Below are positions 49,332 to 58,779 of a DNA stretch of 64,000 bases, piece by piece. Origin of the DNA: an uncultured Burkholderiales bacterium (GTDB lineage Bacteria; Pseudomonadota; Gammaproteobacteria; Burkholderiales; Burkholderiaceae); contig CAMLJY010000012.1 of the NCBI GenBank assembly GCA_946480465.1, forward strand, positions 59,144 through 123,143. The letters are read 5' to 3'. The notes under the pieces are model-generated. The model had not been told where the DNA came from. It was given only the letters and a program-made list of their open reading frames with translations, and searched no databases. A program made the translations under genes and the position numbers. Numbering within the stretch: the first letter of the stretch is position 1; each line of letters begins with the position of its first letter.

Positions 49332-50447
49332 ATGCCACGCGCGCTCCAGATCACGCAGCCCGCGGCCCAGGTGCTGAGCCCTGCGCAGAAGCGCTTCAAC
49401 ACCCTCCTCAAGCGCATCGAGCGGGCCCGCGCCGCCGTGGCCGCCTGGCAGAACAACACGCCCGTCTACCTGGAGGCCCACGTCGCGGTCGTCGTGCCGC
49501 TGCTGCAGCAGCAGGCCCTTGCCCGGCGCGAATGGGCCTTCGCGCTGGGCGGCCTGCTCGAGCAGCGCAGGGGCTGGACCAAGGCCGAACGTGCCACGAT
49601 GGCCGAGCTCCTCTGCGATGCCGCCGGCGCGGTGCTGGACGAACAGGACGAGCCCGATGCCGAACTGAAGGCCTTGTACGACCGCCATGCCGGGACGGAT
49701 TTCGACACCGAGCAGCTGCAGGACCTGCAGGCCATGAAGGAGATGGCGGCAGCGATGACCGGCCTCGACCTGGGCGACGACGTGACCTCGCGCGAGGAAC
49801 TGATGCGGCGGGTGCAGGCCGGGCTCGCGGCCGCCAACGAGCAGGACGGCGATGCCGAGCCGGCAGCGGCGGCGCCGCAGCAGCACCCGCGCGCCACGGC
49901 CCAGGCCCGGCGCGAGGCGCGCGCCGAAGCCGAAGCGCGCGCGGCCACGCAATCGCTGCGCGAGATCTACCGCAAGCTGGCCAGCACGCTGCACCCCGAC
50001 CGCGAGACCGACCCGGCCCAGCGTGAGGCCAAGAATGCGTTGATGCAGCGCGCCAACCAGGCCTATGCCGCCAACGACCTGCTCACGCTGCTGGAACTGC
50101 AGCTGCAGACCGAGCAGATCGACGCCGGCCACATGGCCCGCGCCAGCGCCGCGCAGCTGAAGCACTACAACCGGGTGCTGGCCGAGCAACTGGAAGAACT
50201 GCAGGACGAGCAGGCACGGCTGGAAAACGAGTTCCGTTTCCAGGTCGGCCTGGAGCCGGGGCTCGGCCTGAACCCGAACCGGCTCGGACCGCTGATCGAC
50301 GAGGCTGCCCGCTCGCTGCGTGGCGACCTGGCGCGCCGGCAAGCGTGGATGCGCATGCTCGACGACCAGGCCGCGACCAAGCGGTGGCTGAAGGACATGC
50401 GGCGGCAACTGCTGGACGAGCCGCTCTTCGACGACCTGCCCTTCTAA
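49332..50447 (+). CDS. J-domain-containing protein
   Basis: A 371-residue soluble protein. A J-like domain lies at about residues 205-260 (LREIYRKLASTLHPDRETD, with HPD, then NALMQRANQAYAAND). The N-terminal 190 residues are helical with an Ala/Glu-rich linker, and the C-terminus is a coiled coil (LAEQLEELQDEQARLENEFR). It is probably a DnaK co-chaperone or a DnaK-independent J-like protein. It starts 7 bp after cysK and converges with the next gene, overlapping it by 4 bp. Confidence 0.82.
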   Translation: MPRALQITQPAAQVLSPAQKRFNTLLKRIERARAAVAAWQNNTPVYLEAHVAVVVPLLQQQALARREWAFALGGLLEQRRGWTKAERATMAELLCDAAGAVLDEQDEPDAELKALYDRHAGTDFDTEQLQDLQAMKEMAAAMTGLDLGDDVTSREELMRRVQAGLAAANEQDGDAEPAAAAPQQHPRATAQARREARAEAEARAATQSLREIYRKLASTLHPDRETDPAQREAKNALMQRANQAYAANDLLTLLELQLQTEQIDAGHMARASAAQLKHYNRVLAEQLEELQDEQARLENEFRFQVGLEPGLGLNPNRLGPLIDEAARSLRGDLARRQAWMRMLDDQAATKRWLKDMRRQLLDEPLFDDLPF

Positions 50448-51478
50448 CTTGCCAGAGGCGCGTCCAGGCAGGGCCGCGCCAGCCGCATCACGGTCACCCC
50501 CACGCGCAGCTGGCGCAGCGAGGGCATCACGATCGTGCAGTCGTCGGCCGGCGTGACGATCGCCCGGCCGCCGTCCCAGCCCAGCAGCGTGCCGGCGCGG
50601 GCGATGCGCTGGCCGTTGGCCCAGGGCTGGGCGAAGCGCAGCTCGGGCGTCATCGCCACCACCGCATCGGTGACCTGCAGGAACTCCTGCGCGGCCGGCG
50701 CTTCGCGCCACCAGCCGGCGGGGACGTCGCCCTCGTGCAGCGTGCCGCTGGCGACGAGGAAGCGGGCGACCATGTCGGTCGCCACCTCGCGGCTGGCCAG
50801 CTCGCCGTGGTAGCCGCATTCGATCAGCAGCGAGCGCGTGCCGTCGTCATCGACGGCGCCCTGCTCCACCACGCCGAAACGGCCGTGGTCGCGCATGCGC
50901 CGGCCGTCGCGGTGGCCGGCGTCGCTGACCACGCAGCGCGGCGCGCCCAGCGCCCGCGCCAGGGTCCGGTTGCGCGGCTGCAGGCCGGTAAGCAGCAGCG
51001 GCTCGCCGGGCTCGTGCATCGAATGCAGGTCGAGCAGCCAGTCCGCCCGCTCGACGAAGGGCAGCAGCTGGCGCGCGCGCTCGCGTTCGCGGCTGCCCGG
51101 CGCATCCGCAGCGGCCAGGCCGGGGCCCCAGACGCGGTTCATGTCCTCGTCGACGAAGCGCGAGGCATCGGGCCGGGCGGGATCAAAACGGTCGAAGGCC
51201 GCCAGGTTGCAGAAGGCCAGCGTCAGCGCGCCCGCACGCGGGCGCAGCCCATCGCCCAGCCGCTGCAGCAGGCGCAGCAGCGCCCAGGCGCCGCACAGCT
51301 CGTTGCCGTGGACCAGGGCGGTCACCAGCACCTGCCGGCCCGGCCGCCCGGCGTCGAAACGCCAGACGCCTTCGACGCCGGTGTTGCCGCCGCGCCAGGC
51401 GCCGAGATCCGGCACCGGCAGTTCGAACCGGGGGACGCTGGCTGCGCCGTGGTCCGGGAAGCGCTCGTTCGGCGGCAT
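50444..51478 (-). CDS. Succinylglutamate desuccinylase/aspartoacylase family protein
   Basis: A 344-residue zinc carboxypeptidase-like hydrolase (M14 clan). The zinc ligands are His and Glu in VHGNELCGAW and His in LLDLHSMH; DEDMNRVWG and LIECGYHGELASREVA are family blocks with the catalytic Glu. It would release an acyl group or amino acid from an N-acyl amino acid. It lacks arginine-succinyltransferase neighbours. The start is the ATG at 51478, or a GTG at 51487 overlapping the upstream gene. Confidence 0.87.
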   Translation of the reverse strand: MPPNERFPDHGAASVPRFELPVPDLGAWRGGNTGVEGVWRFDAGRPGRQVLVTALVHGNELCGAWALLRLLQRLGDGLRPRAGALTLAFCNLAAFDRFDPARPDASRFVDEDMNRVWGPGLAAADAPGSRERERARQLLPFVERADWLLDLHSMHEPGEPLLLTGLQPRNRTLARALGAPRCVVSDAGHRDGRRMRDHGRFGVVEQGAVDDDGTRSLLIECGYHGELASREVATDMVARFLVASGTLHEGDVPAGWWREAPAAQEFLQVTDAVVAMTPELRFAQPWANGQRIARAGTLLGWDGGRAIVTPADDCTIVMPSLRQLRVGVTVMRLARPCLDAPLAS

Positions 51479-51479
51479 G

Positions 51480-52472
51480 TCACTCACTGCGGATCTTCGC
51501 GAAGTCGACGATGCGGGCGTACTTGTCCTGCTCCACCTTCAGGTAGGTGGCCAGCAGCTCGTCGGACCGGCCCTCGGCCGCCGCAGGACGGGCGCCCGCC
51601 TCTTCCAGCTTGCGGCGCACCTCGGGCGACGCGATGACGGCCTGGTAGGCCTGCACCAGCTTGGCGCCGACGGCCGGCGGCAGTTGGGCCGGCGCGAACA
51701 GGCCGAACCAGATGCCGATGCTGACCTTGCGGAAGGACGGGTGCTCGACGAAGGTGGGGATGTCCGGCGCGCCGGCGGCCCGGCGCGGCTCGGTGACGGC
51801 CAGCGCGGCGACGGCGCCGGAGCGCACGTGCGGCAGGCCGCTGGACAGCACGAAGACGCCGAAATCCAGCTGCCCGCCGATCAGGTCGTTGGTCAGCGGG
51901 CCCACGCCGCGGTAGGGGATGTGCACCATGTGGAGCCCGCCGGCCTCCTTGACCATCTCGCCCGCCAGGTGCAGCCCGGTGCCGATGCCGGAGCTGCCGT
52001 AGCTGTACTTGCCCGGCGCGGCCTTCACGTACTTCACGAAGTCGTCCAGCGTGCGCACCTTGGTGTGGGCCGCCGCCACCAGCACCATCGGCTGCGTGGC
52101 GATCAGGCCGATCGGAGTGAAGTCGCGCACGCCGTCGTACTTCAGCGCCGGGTTCACCAGCCGGGCGATCGCCATCTCGTTGTTCGCGCCCACCATCAGC
52201 GTGTAGCCGTCGGGCGCGGCCTTGGCCACCTTCTGCGCCGCGATGGCGCCACCGGCGCCGCCGACGTTCTCGATCACCACCGGCTGGCCCAGGCGCTTCG
52301 ACAGCTCGGGGCCGATGATGCGCGCCGTCAGGTCGGTGCTGCCGCCGGGCGGATACCCGACCACCAGGGTGATCGCTTTCGCGGGGTAGTCGGCCTGCGC
52401 GGCGGCGCCGGCGGCCAGGCCGCAGGCGGCGAGCGCGGTGAAGGTGGCGGCGATCCAGCGGCGTCGGTTCAT
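51480..52472 (-). CDS. Bug-type tripartite tricarboxylate transporter substrate-binding protein
   Basis: A 330-residue periplasmic binding protein with a signal peptide (FTALAACGLAAGAAAQA). Family signatures are ITLVVGYPPGGSTDLTARI, NVGGAGGAIAAQKV, APDGYTL, and the GSSGIGTGLHLAGEMV and HIPYRGVGP blocks near the ligand site. The ligand is probably a carboxylate or amide. No TctA/TctB membrane genes are nearby, as is common for Bug proteins in Burkholderiales. It is divergent from a paralogue. Confidence 0.92.
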   Translation of the reverse strand: MNRRRWIAATFTALAACGLAAGAAAQADYPAKAITLVVGYPPGGSTDLTARIIGPELSKRLGQPVVIENVGGAGGAIAAQKVAKAAPDGYTLMVGANNEMAIARLVNPALKYDGVRDFTPIGLIATQPMVLVAAAHTKVRTLDDFVKYVKAAPGKYSYGSSGIGTGLHLAGEMVKEAGGLHMVHIPYRGVGPLTNDLIGGQLDFGVFVLSSGLPHVRSGAVAALAVTEPRRAAGAPDIPTFVEHPSFRKVSIGIWFGLFAPAQLPPAVGAKLVQAYQAVIASPEVRRKLEEAGARPAAAEGRSDELLATYLKVEQDKYARIVDFAKIRSE

Positions 52473-52630
52473 GAGCGTTCCCGGAAGGTGGTGGTTGACG
52501 GGACGGAGTCTGATCGCCGCGGCGCCGCACGCCGTGCCCGTTCGGCACGCCTGCGTGCCAATCGCGCACGGTCCACGACACGCGCAGGTTCAGACTGATC
52601 CGCCATCGATCGTCGGGACAAGGAGCTGCG

Positions 52631-53617
52631 ATGCATGGCAACGGACACGACAAGGCCCGGCACTGCACGCGCCGCACGGCCGCCGCCGCGCTGCTGGCGG
52701 CGCCGCTGCCGGGGGCGCGCGCGCAGGGCTTTCCGGCGCGGGCGCTGACGCTGGTGGTGGGCTACCCCGCCGGCGGCAGCGTGGACCTGGTGGCGCGCAC
52801 CGTCGCGCCCTCGCTGTCGCGCCGCCTGGGGCAGGCGGTGCAGGTGGAGAACATCGCCGGCGCCAGCGGCACCATCGGCGCGGTGAAGGTGGCGCTGGCC
52901 GAGCCCGACGGCCACACGCTGCTGCTGGGGTCGCCGAGCGAGGTCGGACTCAACCACCTCACCGGACGGCAGGACCGCTTCAACCCGCAGACCGACCTCA
53001 CGCCGATCGGCCTGGTCGGACGCCAGCCGATGGTGCTGGTGGCCGGTCGCGGCAGCCGTGTGCGCAACGTGGCCGAGTTCCTGGCCTTCGCGACCCGCCA
53101 CCCCGGCCAGGGCCGCTACGCCACCGCCGGCCCCGGCACGCCGCTGCACCTGGCGGGCGAGATGATCCGGCAGCGCGCCGGCATCGACATCCGCCACCAG
53201 CCCTACCGCGGCGCCGGCCCGATGCTGCCGGACCTGCTGGACGGCCGCGTCGATTTCGCGGTGATGGTGCTGTCCAGCGCACTGCCGCACATCCGCGAGG
53301 GCCGGCTGCACGCCATCGGGTTGACGTCCGCCCGCCGCTCGGCCGCGCTGCCACGGCTGCCAGCGCTGGCCGAGCACCCGCGCCTGGCCGGCGTGGACCT
53401 GGGCGTCTGGTTCGGCGTGCTGGGGCCGCGCCGGCTGGCGCCGGTGGCGCTGGAGCGGCTGGCGGCCGAGCTGCACGGCGCGATGAAGGAGCCCGCGCTG
53501 CGCCTGCAGCTGCAGGGCGCCGGGCTGGAGCTGATGGAGGACGTGGCCTTCGCGCCCTTCCTGCGCGCGGAGATCGAGAGGTTCAGGCGCGTGCTGGCGG
53601 GGGCGCAGCCAGGCTGA
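52631..53617 (+). CDS. Bug-type tripartite tricarboxylate transporter substrate-binding protein (paralogue)
   Basis: A 328-residue protein with a signal peptide (RRTAAAALLAAPLPGARAQG). ALTLVVGYPAGGSVDLVAR, NIAGASGTIGAVKVA, GPGTPLHLAGEMIRQ and HQPYRGAGPMLPDLLDGRVD match the divergent neighbour block for block. The two are paralogues, probably from a local duplication with inversion or from separate gains. Its 3' end lies next to the convergent LysR gene. Confidence 0.9.
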   Translation: MHGNGHDKARHCTRRTAAAALLAAPLPGARAQGFPARALTLVVGYPAGGSVDLVARTVAPSLSRRLGQAVQVENIAGASGTIGAVKVALAEPDGHTLLLGSPSEVGLNHLTGRQDRFNPQTDLTPIGLVGRQPMVLVAGRGSRVRNVAEFLAFATRHPGQGRYATAGPGTPLHLAGEMIRQRAGIDIRHQPYRGAGPMLPDLLDGRVDFAVMVLSSALPHIREGRLHAIGLTSARRSAALPRLPALAEHPRLAGVDLGVWFGVLGPRRLAPVALERLAAELHGAMKEPALRLQLQGAGLELMEDVAFAPFLRAEIERFRRVLAGAQPG

Positions 53618-53644
53618 GTGCCTGAGCCGCGCGGACGGGTGCCC

Positions 53645-54538
53645 CTACTGGTCCGTGGCGGCCCACACCGCCTCCAGCAGCGCCGACTGGCGCGCGCGGG
53701 CGCGGTACAGCCGCACCTCGAAATGCACTTCCTCGCTGCGCGTGCCCAGCGCCGCCAGCGTGCCGTCCTTGCAGCGCGTGGCCACCATCGACCACGGCAG
53801 CCAGCCCAGGCCGAAGCCGCGCACGACGAACTCCAGCAGCGCATCGGGAGAGTCGCACACATAACGTGTACGAAGCGCGGCCTCGGGCATGCCGCGGCGC
53901 AGGTGCTCGTGCACCAGCGCGCCCAGCGACAGCGAGGGCGCGTAGTCCACCAGCGGGCCGTTCTCCAGCGTGTGCAGCGGCCGGCCCTGCGCATCGGCGC
54001 GCGACACCGGCACCAGCTTGTCGCGCGCGATGGTGAGGTGCCGGAAGCGCTGGCTGCTGACGCGCACCGAGGTTTCCGGATGCTCGTAGCACCACAGCAG
54101 GTCGGCCTCGCCGCGTTCGAGCAGCAGCACCACCTCGGTCATCGTGCCGGTGCGCACGTCCACCCGCTGGCCGTGCAGCGGCTGGCGCGGCCGCGTGAGG
54201 CGGCCCAGCCAGTCGGCCACCAGCGTGTGCGCCAGCGTGCGGCCGGTGGCGATGCGCAGCACCTCGCCGCCCAGCGCGGGATGGCGGCTGCGCAGCGCGT
54301 CGCGCGTCTGCAGCAGCGTGTCCAGCAGCGGCTGGCCCTGCCGCAGCAGCGCCTGGCCGGCGGGCGTCAGCTGCACCGGCGTGCGCGCCCGGTCCACCAG
54401 CGGCACGCCGACCCAGCTTTCCAGCGCGCGGATGCGCCGGCCGAAGGCCGGGTGCGTGACGTGTCGCGCCTCCGCCGCGCGCACGAAACTGCGTTCGTGC
54501 GCCAGCGCGGCCAGGTCTTCGAGCAGCTTGAGGTCCAC
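53645..54538 (-). CDS. LysR-family transcriptional regulator
   Basis: A 297-residue LTTR starting at a GTG (54538). The HTH is DLAALAHERSFVRAAEARHV, then THPAFGRRIRALESWVGVPL; the substrate-binding domain follows. It lies 12 bp downstream of the hybrid kinase on the same strand, so it may be cotranscribed. Its likely targets are the two Bug-type genes or the desuccinylase-like gene nearby, which is inference from position. Confidence 0.9.
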   Translation of the reverse strand: MDLKLLEDLAALAHERSFVRAAEARHVTHPAFGRRIRALESWVGVPLVDRARTPVQLTPAGQALLRQGQPLLDTLLQTRDALRSRHPALGGEVLRIATGRTLAHTLVADWLGRLTRPRQPLHGQRVDVRTGTMTEVVLLLERGEADLLWCYEHPETSVRVSSQRFRHLTIARDKLVPVSRADAQGRPLHTLENGPLVDYAPSLSLGALVHEHLRRGMPEAALRTRYVCDSPDALLEFVVRGFGLGWLPWSMVATRCKDGTLAALGTRSEEVHFEVRLYRARARQSALLEAVWAATDQ

Positions 54539-54550
54539 GGGGGCGGATTG

Positions 54551-57427
54551 TCAGGCCACCTCCTTGGCCACGCCGCGCAGCGCCGGGTGCTTCAGCAACT
54601 GGCGCACGAAGAGCGTGGCATCGCTGGCCTTGGCCAGCACCAGCTCGGCACCGGCATCGCGCAACGCCTGCATGTCCGCATCGCCCAGCTCGGCGGACAT
54701 CACCACCAGCATCGGCGGCGGCGCGCCGGCAGCGGCGCCTGCCTGGGCCGCGGCGATCACGCGCTGCGCGCCGCCGTCGACCAGGTGCAGGTCGGTCAGC
54801 ACCAGGTCGAAGGCCTGGCGCGCCAGGGCCGCCTCCGCGGCATGGACCGAGCCGGCGACGCTGACGCGGCAGCCCTGCGCCGCCAGCGCGTGCTCGAGCA
54901 GCATCGCGTACACCTCGGCATCCTCGACGACCAGCACGCGCCGGCCGGTTGCGCCCTGCGGCGCGAATCCGCGGGCCGCCTCGGGTTCGGGCTGCGGCTC
55001 GGGCTCGACCTCGGCGGTCCAGGCCATCGTGATCGCGGTGCCGGCGCCGCGGGTGCTTTCGACCACGAGGTCGCCGCCCATCAGCCGCGCGATGTCGCGG
55101 CTGAGCACCAGGCCCAGGCCGGTGCGCGCGCCCAGGGCGCCGCGTTCGCTGCCGACGAAGAAGGGCTCGAACAGGTGCGACTGCTCCTCGGCCGTGATGC
55201 CGGGACCCTGGTCGCGCACGACGATGCGCACCAGGCAGGCGGCAGGATCGCCGGCCGGTGCCTGGCAGTGCGCTTCGATCGTGATCTCGCCGCGGTCGCA
55301 GTACTTGATCGCGTTCGCGACCAGGTTGCGCACCACCTGCTGCACGCGCAGCGCATCCATGCGCAGCAGCGGGTCGGCGGCCGCTGGCCGGTAGCGCAGC
55401 GACAGCTGGCGCGCCTGCGCCGCCGGGCCCATCTCCAGCGCCACGCTGCGCAGCACCGGGTCGAGGTGGGCCGACTCCAGGTGCAGCGCGAGCCGGCCGG
55501 CCTCGAGCCGGTCGCGGTCGAGCAGGTTGTTCAGCAGCGTCAGTGTCGAGCGGGCGGATTCGCGCAGCCCCGCCGCCACGCTGGGCTGGATGTCCCGCGC
55601 CCAGTACAGCAGTTCGGTGCCGGCGATGACCGAATGCAGCGAGTTGCGCACCTCGTGCGCCAGGAAGGTGATGAAGCGGCCGCTGGCCTGGCTGGCCCGC
55701 TCGGCCAGCGCCTGCGCCTGCTGCCGGCGCCGCACCTCGCGCTTCAGGCGGCGGCTGTGCAGCCACCACAGCGCCAGCAGCAGCGCCATCACCGCGGCCA
55801 CCGGCGGTGCCCAACGCAGCGTGGCCTCGCGCAGCAGGGTGTCGGCATTCGGCTGGCTGAACCAGCGCTGCTTGAGCACCGGCAGGTCCTCGGCCACCGC
55901 GGCATCGAGCGCGCGCTGCACCAGCGGCGCCAGCGCGGCATGGCGGGTGGACAGCGCGACGCTCTGCTGCGCCCGCAGCTCGGGCACCGCACCCATCATC
56001 TGCACCGCGGCGCGCGGCCGCTCCGCCAGCAGCGTGGCGGCACCGATGACGTCGGCCAGCGTGGCCTCGGCGCGGCCGTCCTCCACCGCGTCGACGCAGG
56101 CCGCCAGGTGCGCGCAAGGCACGAGCTCGATCGACGGGTACCGCGCATCCAGCCACACCCGCGCGAAATGCGTGGGCGGCAGCGCCAGGCGCCGGCCGTG
56201 CAGCTGCGCCAGGTCCAGCAGCACCGCGTCGCGCCGGCCGATGATCATCACCGGCTGCTCGAAGAAAGGCCCGACGAAGCGCAGCGCCTCGTCGAACTGC
56301 GCGCTTTCGTCGAGACCGACGACCCAGTCCACCTCGCCGCGGCGCAAGGCCCCGGGCAGGGACTCGGGCTCGATCGCGCGCCAGACCCTGGGCCGCCAGC
56401 CCAGTCGATCGAGCACGGCCTGCAGCATGTCGACCGACAGGCCGGACGGCACGCCCCCGGGCGTCATGAAGCTGAACGGCCGGTGCGTGCCCAGCACCGC
56501 GACCACCGGCGCCGGCAGGCCGGCGATCAGCGTCCGCTCGCGTGCATCGGGCGTGAAGGCCACGCTGCCGGGCGACGGGGGCGCGGCGCTCCAGCGCCGC
56601 ACCAGCGCATCGACCGCGCGCGGGCCCAGCGCCTCGATCTCCTGCGACAGCCGCCGCGCAAGCGCCTGCCGCGCCGCGGGCAGCGCCAGGTGCAGCGCGC
56701 CCGAGGGCAGCTCCATCGTGCGCGCGACGTGCAGCGTGCCCAGCTGCGGCTGCTGGCGGATCAGCTCCTGCACCACCGGCAGCGCTTCGAGCGCGACGTC
56801 GGCGCGGCCGACCGCGACCTCGCGCAGGCTCTGGTGCGCGGTTTCGACCAGCGTGCGCGTGGCCAGCGGGAACAGCCGGTCGGCCTCGTCCTCGCTGGGC
56901 TGGGCCATCACCACCGCGACGATGCGACCGGCCAGGTCGGGCGTCAGCGCGCCCGATGGGGCATCGCGGCGCGTCACCAGCGCGCGGCGCACGGTCCAGT
57001 ACGGCACGGTGTAGGCCAGGCCGTCGGCCTTCGGGCCGCCGCCTTCGGTGCGCGCGCTGCTGCGTGCGATGGCGCTGGCGAGGTCGATGCGGCCAGCGCG
57101 CAGGTCGGCCTCCAGCGCACGGTAGCTGGCGTAGCGCACGGGACGGACCTGCAGCTGCAGGCGCGCGGCCAGTTCGCGCACCAGCGCCAGGTCGGCCCCT
57201 CCGGGCTCGGCGCCGGCAGGCCACAGCTGGAATGGCGGCAGTTCGGCGAGCAGGCCGTAGCGCAGGACGGCCGGCTCGGACTCGCCGCGGGCAGCGGGGC
57301 AGGCGAGCGCCAGGACCACGGCCAGCACCCACGCCATCGGCAGCCGCACCGCTGCCGCGGCCCTGGCCAGCCGATCCCACGACGTCCGCTGCAGCAAGGT
57401 GCGCCCCTTCGCTGTCGATGCGGGCAA
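54551..57427 (-). CDS. BvgS-like hybrid sensor histidine kinase with two periplasmic binding-protein domains
   Basis: Up to 958 residues. Numbering from the TTG at 57427: a signal/membrane stretch at about 31-48, solute-binding domain 1 at 54-275, domain 2 at 295-530, a membrane helix at 540-556, a histidine kinase with His591 in FLAHEVRNSLHSVI, an ATPase domain (ANAIKYCDRG, DQGPGITAEEQSHLFEPF, ARTGLGLVLSRDIARLMGG) and a receiver at about 835-958 (LTDLHLVDGG). There is no Hpt domain. The start is uncertain: GTG at 57349 or ATG at 57337 would give a cleaner signal. The partner regulator may be elsewhere. Confidence 0.9.
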   Translation of the reverse strand: MPASTAKGRTLLQRTSWDRLARAAAAVRLPMAWVLAVVLALACPAARGESEPAVLRYGLLAELPPFQLWPAGAEPGGADLALVRELAARLQLQVRPVRYASYRALEADLRAGRIDLASAIARSSARTEGGGPKADGLAYTVPYWTVRRALVTRRDAPSGALTPDLAGRIVAVVMAQPSEDEADRLFPLATRTLVETAHQSLREVAVGRADVALEALPVVQELIRQQPQLGTLHVARTMELPSGALHLALPAARQALARRLSQEIEALGPRAVDALVRRWSAAPPSPGSVAFTPDARERTLIAGLPAPVVAVLGTHRPFSFMTPGGVPSGLSVDMLQAVLDRLGWRPRVWRAIEPESLPGALRRGEVDWVVGLDESAQFDEALRFVGPFFEQPVMIIGRRDAVLLDLAQLHGRRLALPPTHFARVWLDARYPSIELVPCAHLAACVDAVEDGRAEATLADVIGAATLLAERPRAAVQMMGAVPELRAQQSVALSTRHAALAPLVQRALDAAVAEDLPVLKQRWFSQPNADTLLREATLRWAPPVAAVMALLLALWWLHSRRLKREVRRRQQAQALAERASQASGRFITFLAHEVRNSLHSVIAGTELLYWARDIQPSVAAGLRESARSTLTLLNNLLDRDRLEAGRLALHLESAHLDPVLRSVALEMGPAAQARQLSLRYRPAAADPLLRMDALRVQQVVRNLVANAIKYCDRGEITIEAHCQAPAGDPAACLVRIVVRDQGPGITAEEQSHLFEPFFVGSERGALGARTGLGLVLSRDIARLMGGDLVVESTRGAGTAITMAWTAEVEPEPQPEPEAARGFAPQGATGRRVLVVEDAEVYAMLLEHALAAQGCRVSVAGSVHAAEAALARQAFDLVLTDLHLVDGGAQRVIAAAQAGAAAGAPPPMLVVMSAELGDADMQALRDAGAELVLAKASDATLFVRQLLKHPALRGVAKEVA

Positions 57428-57564
57428 ATATCCGCGCCGGGTGCGGCTGCGTCAATGGCCACATCCCGGGGGTGAGCGGTGCGGGACCGCGGCCGCAGGC
57501 GCCGGCCGTGCAGGCCGCGGGCGCCGGATCGGCGCGTGCAGGCCGGAGCCGCCGGACCGGTGCG

Positions 57565-57771
57565 CTACTCGAGCGTGAAGCCCAGTTTCAGCGTCACCTG
57601 CCAGTGCGCGACCTCGCCGTCGACCACGTGGCCGCGGGTCTCGACGACCTCGAACCACTGGATGTTGCGCACCGTCTGGTGCGCCTTCGCGATCGCGTTG
57701 CGGATCGCCGCCTCGATGCCGTCGGGCGAGGACCCGGTCAGTTCGAGGTGCTTGTAGACGTGGCTGCTCAT
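57565..57771 (-). CDS. Dodecin
   Basis: A 68-residue flavin-storage protein: [20 protein letters not shown], then [17 protein letters not shown] and [15 protein letters not shown] at the C-terminus. The Trp in NIQWFEV is the residue that stacks on flavin in bacterial dodecins. Dodecins assemble as a hollow dodecamer in the cytosol. The start is ATG at 57771. A long 8-bp repeat lies about 110-180 bp upstream. Confidence 0.93.
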   Translation of the reverse strand: MSSHVYKHLELTGSSPDGIEAAIRNAIAKAHQTVRNIQWFEVVETRGHVVDGEVAHWQVTLKLGFTLE

Positions 57772-57883
57772 CGCGGTGACCTCCGGGCCGCGGCATGCGG
57801 CCGCGGCCAGCTTACGGCCCGGCAGCGCCAGTGCGGCAAACCTGCCAAGCCAGGGCGGTCATTGCCGTGCCGCGGCGCCAGTC

Positions 57884-57974
57884 GCGTGCAGGCGTGCAGG
57901 CGTGCAGGCGTGCAGGCGTGCAGGCGTGCAGGCGTGCAGGCGTGCAGGCATGGCTGGCATGGCTGGCATGGCTG
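57884..57974. repeat. Eight copies of an 8-bp repeat followed by three of a 9-bp repeat
   Basis: GCGTGCAG repeats perfectly eight times (57884-57947), then GCATGGCTG three times (57948-57974). The block lies in the 285 bp gap between the PAP2-like gene and dodecin, both on the minus strand, so it sits in the upstream region of dodecin. Each 8-bp step would change helical phase. It encodes no plausible protein. Confidence 0.92.
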
Positions 57975-58056
57975 GGGCGGTGTGCCCGAGGTGCGCTGGA
58001 CCGGCTTCGCCGTGCACCGTCGTGGCGGGTGGCGCGATGCGAACGGCCCCTGGAAC

Positions 58057-58686
58057 CTAATGCGCAAAAACAGCGAACACCGATCCCGCCACGGCCCCGG
58101 CCAGAAGCCCGGCCACGACTTCCAGGCCGGTGTGGCGGCACAGCGCCAGGCGCGACCAGGACACCGCCGCGGCCAGCAGCAGCACGCCCGCCGCGGCCAA
58201 GGTGTTGGGCCACAGCAAGGCCGCCGCGAAGACGGCAAAGGCCGTGTGCAGCGACAGCTTGAGCCAGCGCCGCAGCAGCAGGGCGCAGACGACCATCGCG
58301 CCGCCCAGGCCCAGCCCCAGCGCCAGCATCGGCGGCTGGCCGCTCCACCACAGCCCGCCCGCCACGCCGAAAAGCAGCAGGCACAGCACGAGGTTGAGCT
58401 GGCTGCGCTCGTGCGGCACCGAGGCATCCACGTGTGCCCAGCGCCCGGCCCGCACCTGCACCAGGCTGTAGGCGATCACGCAGGCGGCGATCGCGACCGA
58501 GGCGGCCAGGCCGATCCGCAGCACCTGCGGCGGGGCGCCGTTCGCCGTCGCCGATCCGGCCACGGCGGCGGGCATCAGCAGCGCCGGGTGGCCGACGACC
58601 GACAACGCACGGGCGGCGATGGTGGTGGGAGCAGTGGCGGTGGGGACGGTGGTGGTGGTGCGGCCGGCACCGGTCTTGCGGGGCAT
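58057..58686 (-). CDS. PAP2-like integral membrane protein
   Basis: A 209-residue protein with about five or six membrane helices. The pattern LKLSLHTAFAVFAAALLWP (SxHT-like) and WSRLALCRHTGLEVVAGLLAG (SR-x5-H) matches motifs 2 and 3 of PAP2-type phosphatases. The first motif is weak (AHVDASVPHERSQLN), so catalytic activity is uncertain. Lipid or undecaprenyl-phosphate phosphatase activity is possible. The start is ATG at 58686; the N-terminus has a Thr-rich segment. It runs 5' of the tandem repeats. Confidence 0.7.
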   Translation of the reverse strand: MPRKTGAGRTTTTVPTATAPTTIAARALSVVGHPALLMPAAVAGSATANGAPPQVLRIGLAASVAIAACVIAYSLVQVRAGRWAHVDASVPHERSQLNLVLCLLLFGVAGGLWWSGQPPMLALGLGLGGAMVVCALLLRRWLKLSLHTAFAVFAAALLWPNTLAAAGVLLLAAAVSWSRLALCRHTGLEVVAGLLAGAVAGSVFAVFAH

Positions 58687-58779
58687 CACCCCGCGATCAT
58701 GCCGCCGGGCGGGCGAAGCGGGCACGCATGGGCGAGGTGAAAACCAGGAGGCGGTAGGTCAGCGGCGTCATGTGCGGCG

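Noticed and set aside
53618..57475. Very long plus-strand open frame opposite the hybrid kinase and LysR genes
   Set aside because: It mirrors two well-supported genes, with repetitive Arg/Gln/His composition and no domain.
57884..57974. Tandem repeats considered as a CRISPR array
   Set aside because: Units are 8-9 bp and contiguous with no spacers and no cas genes nearby.
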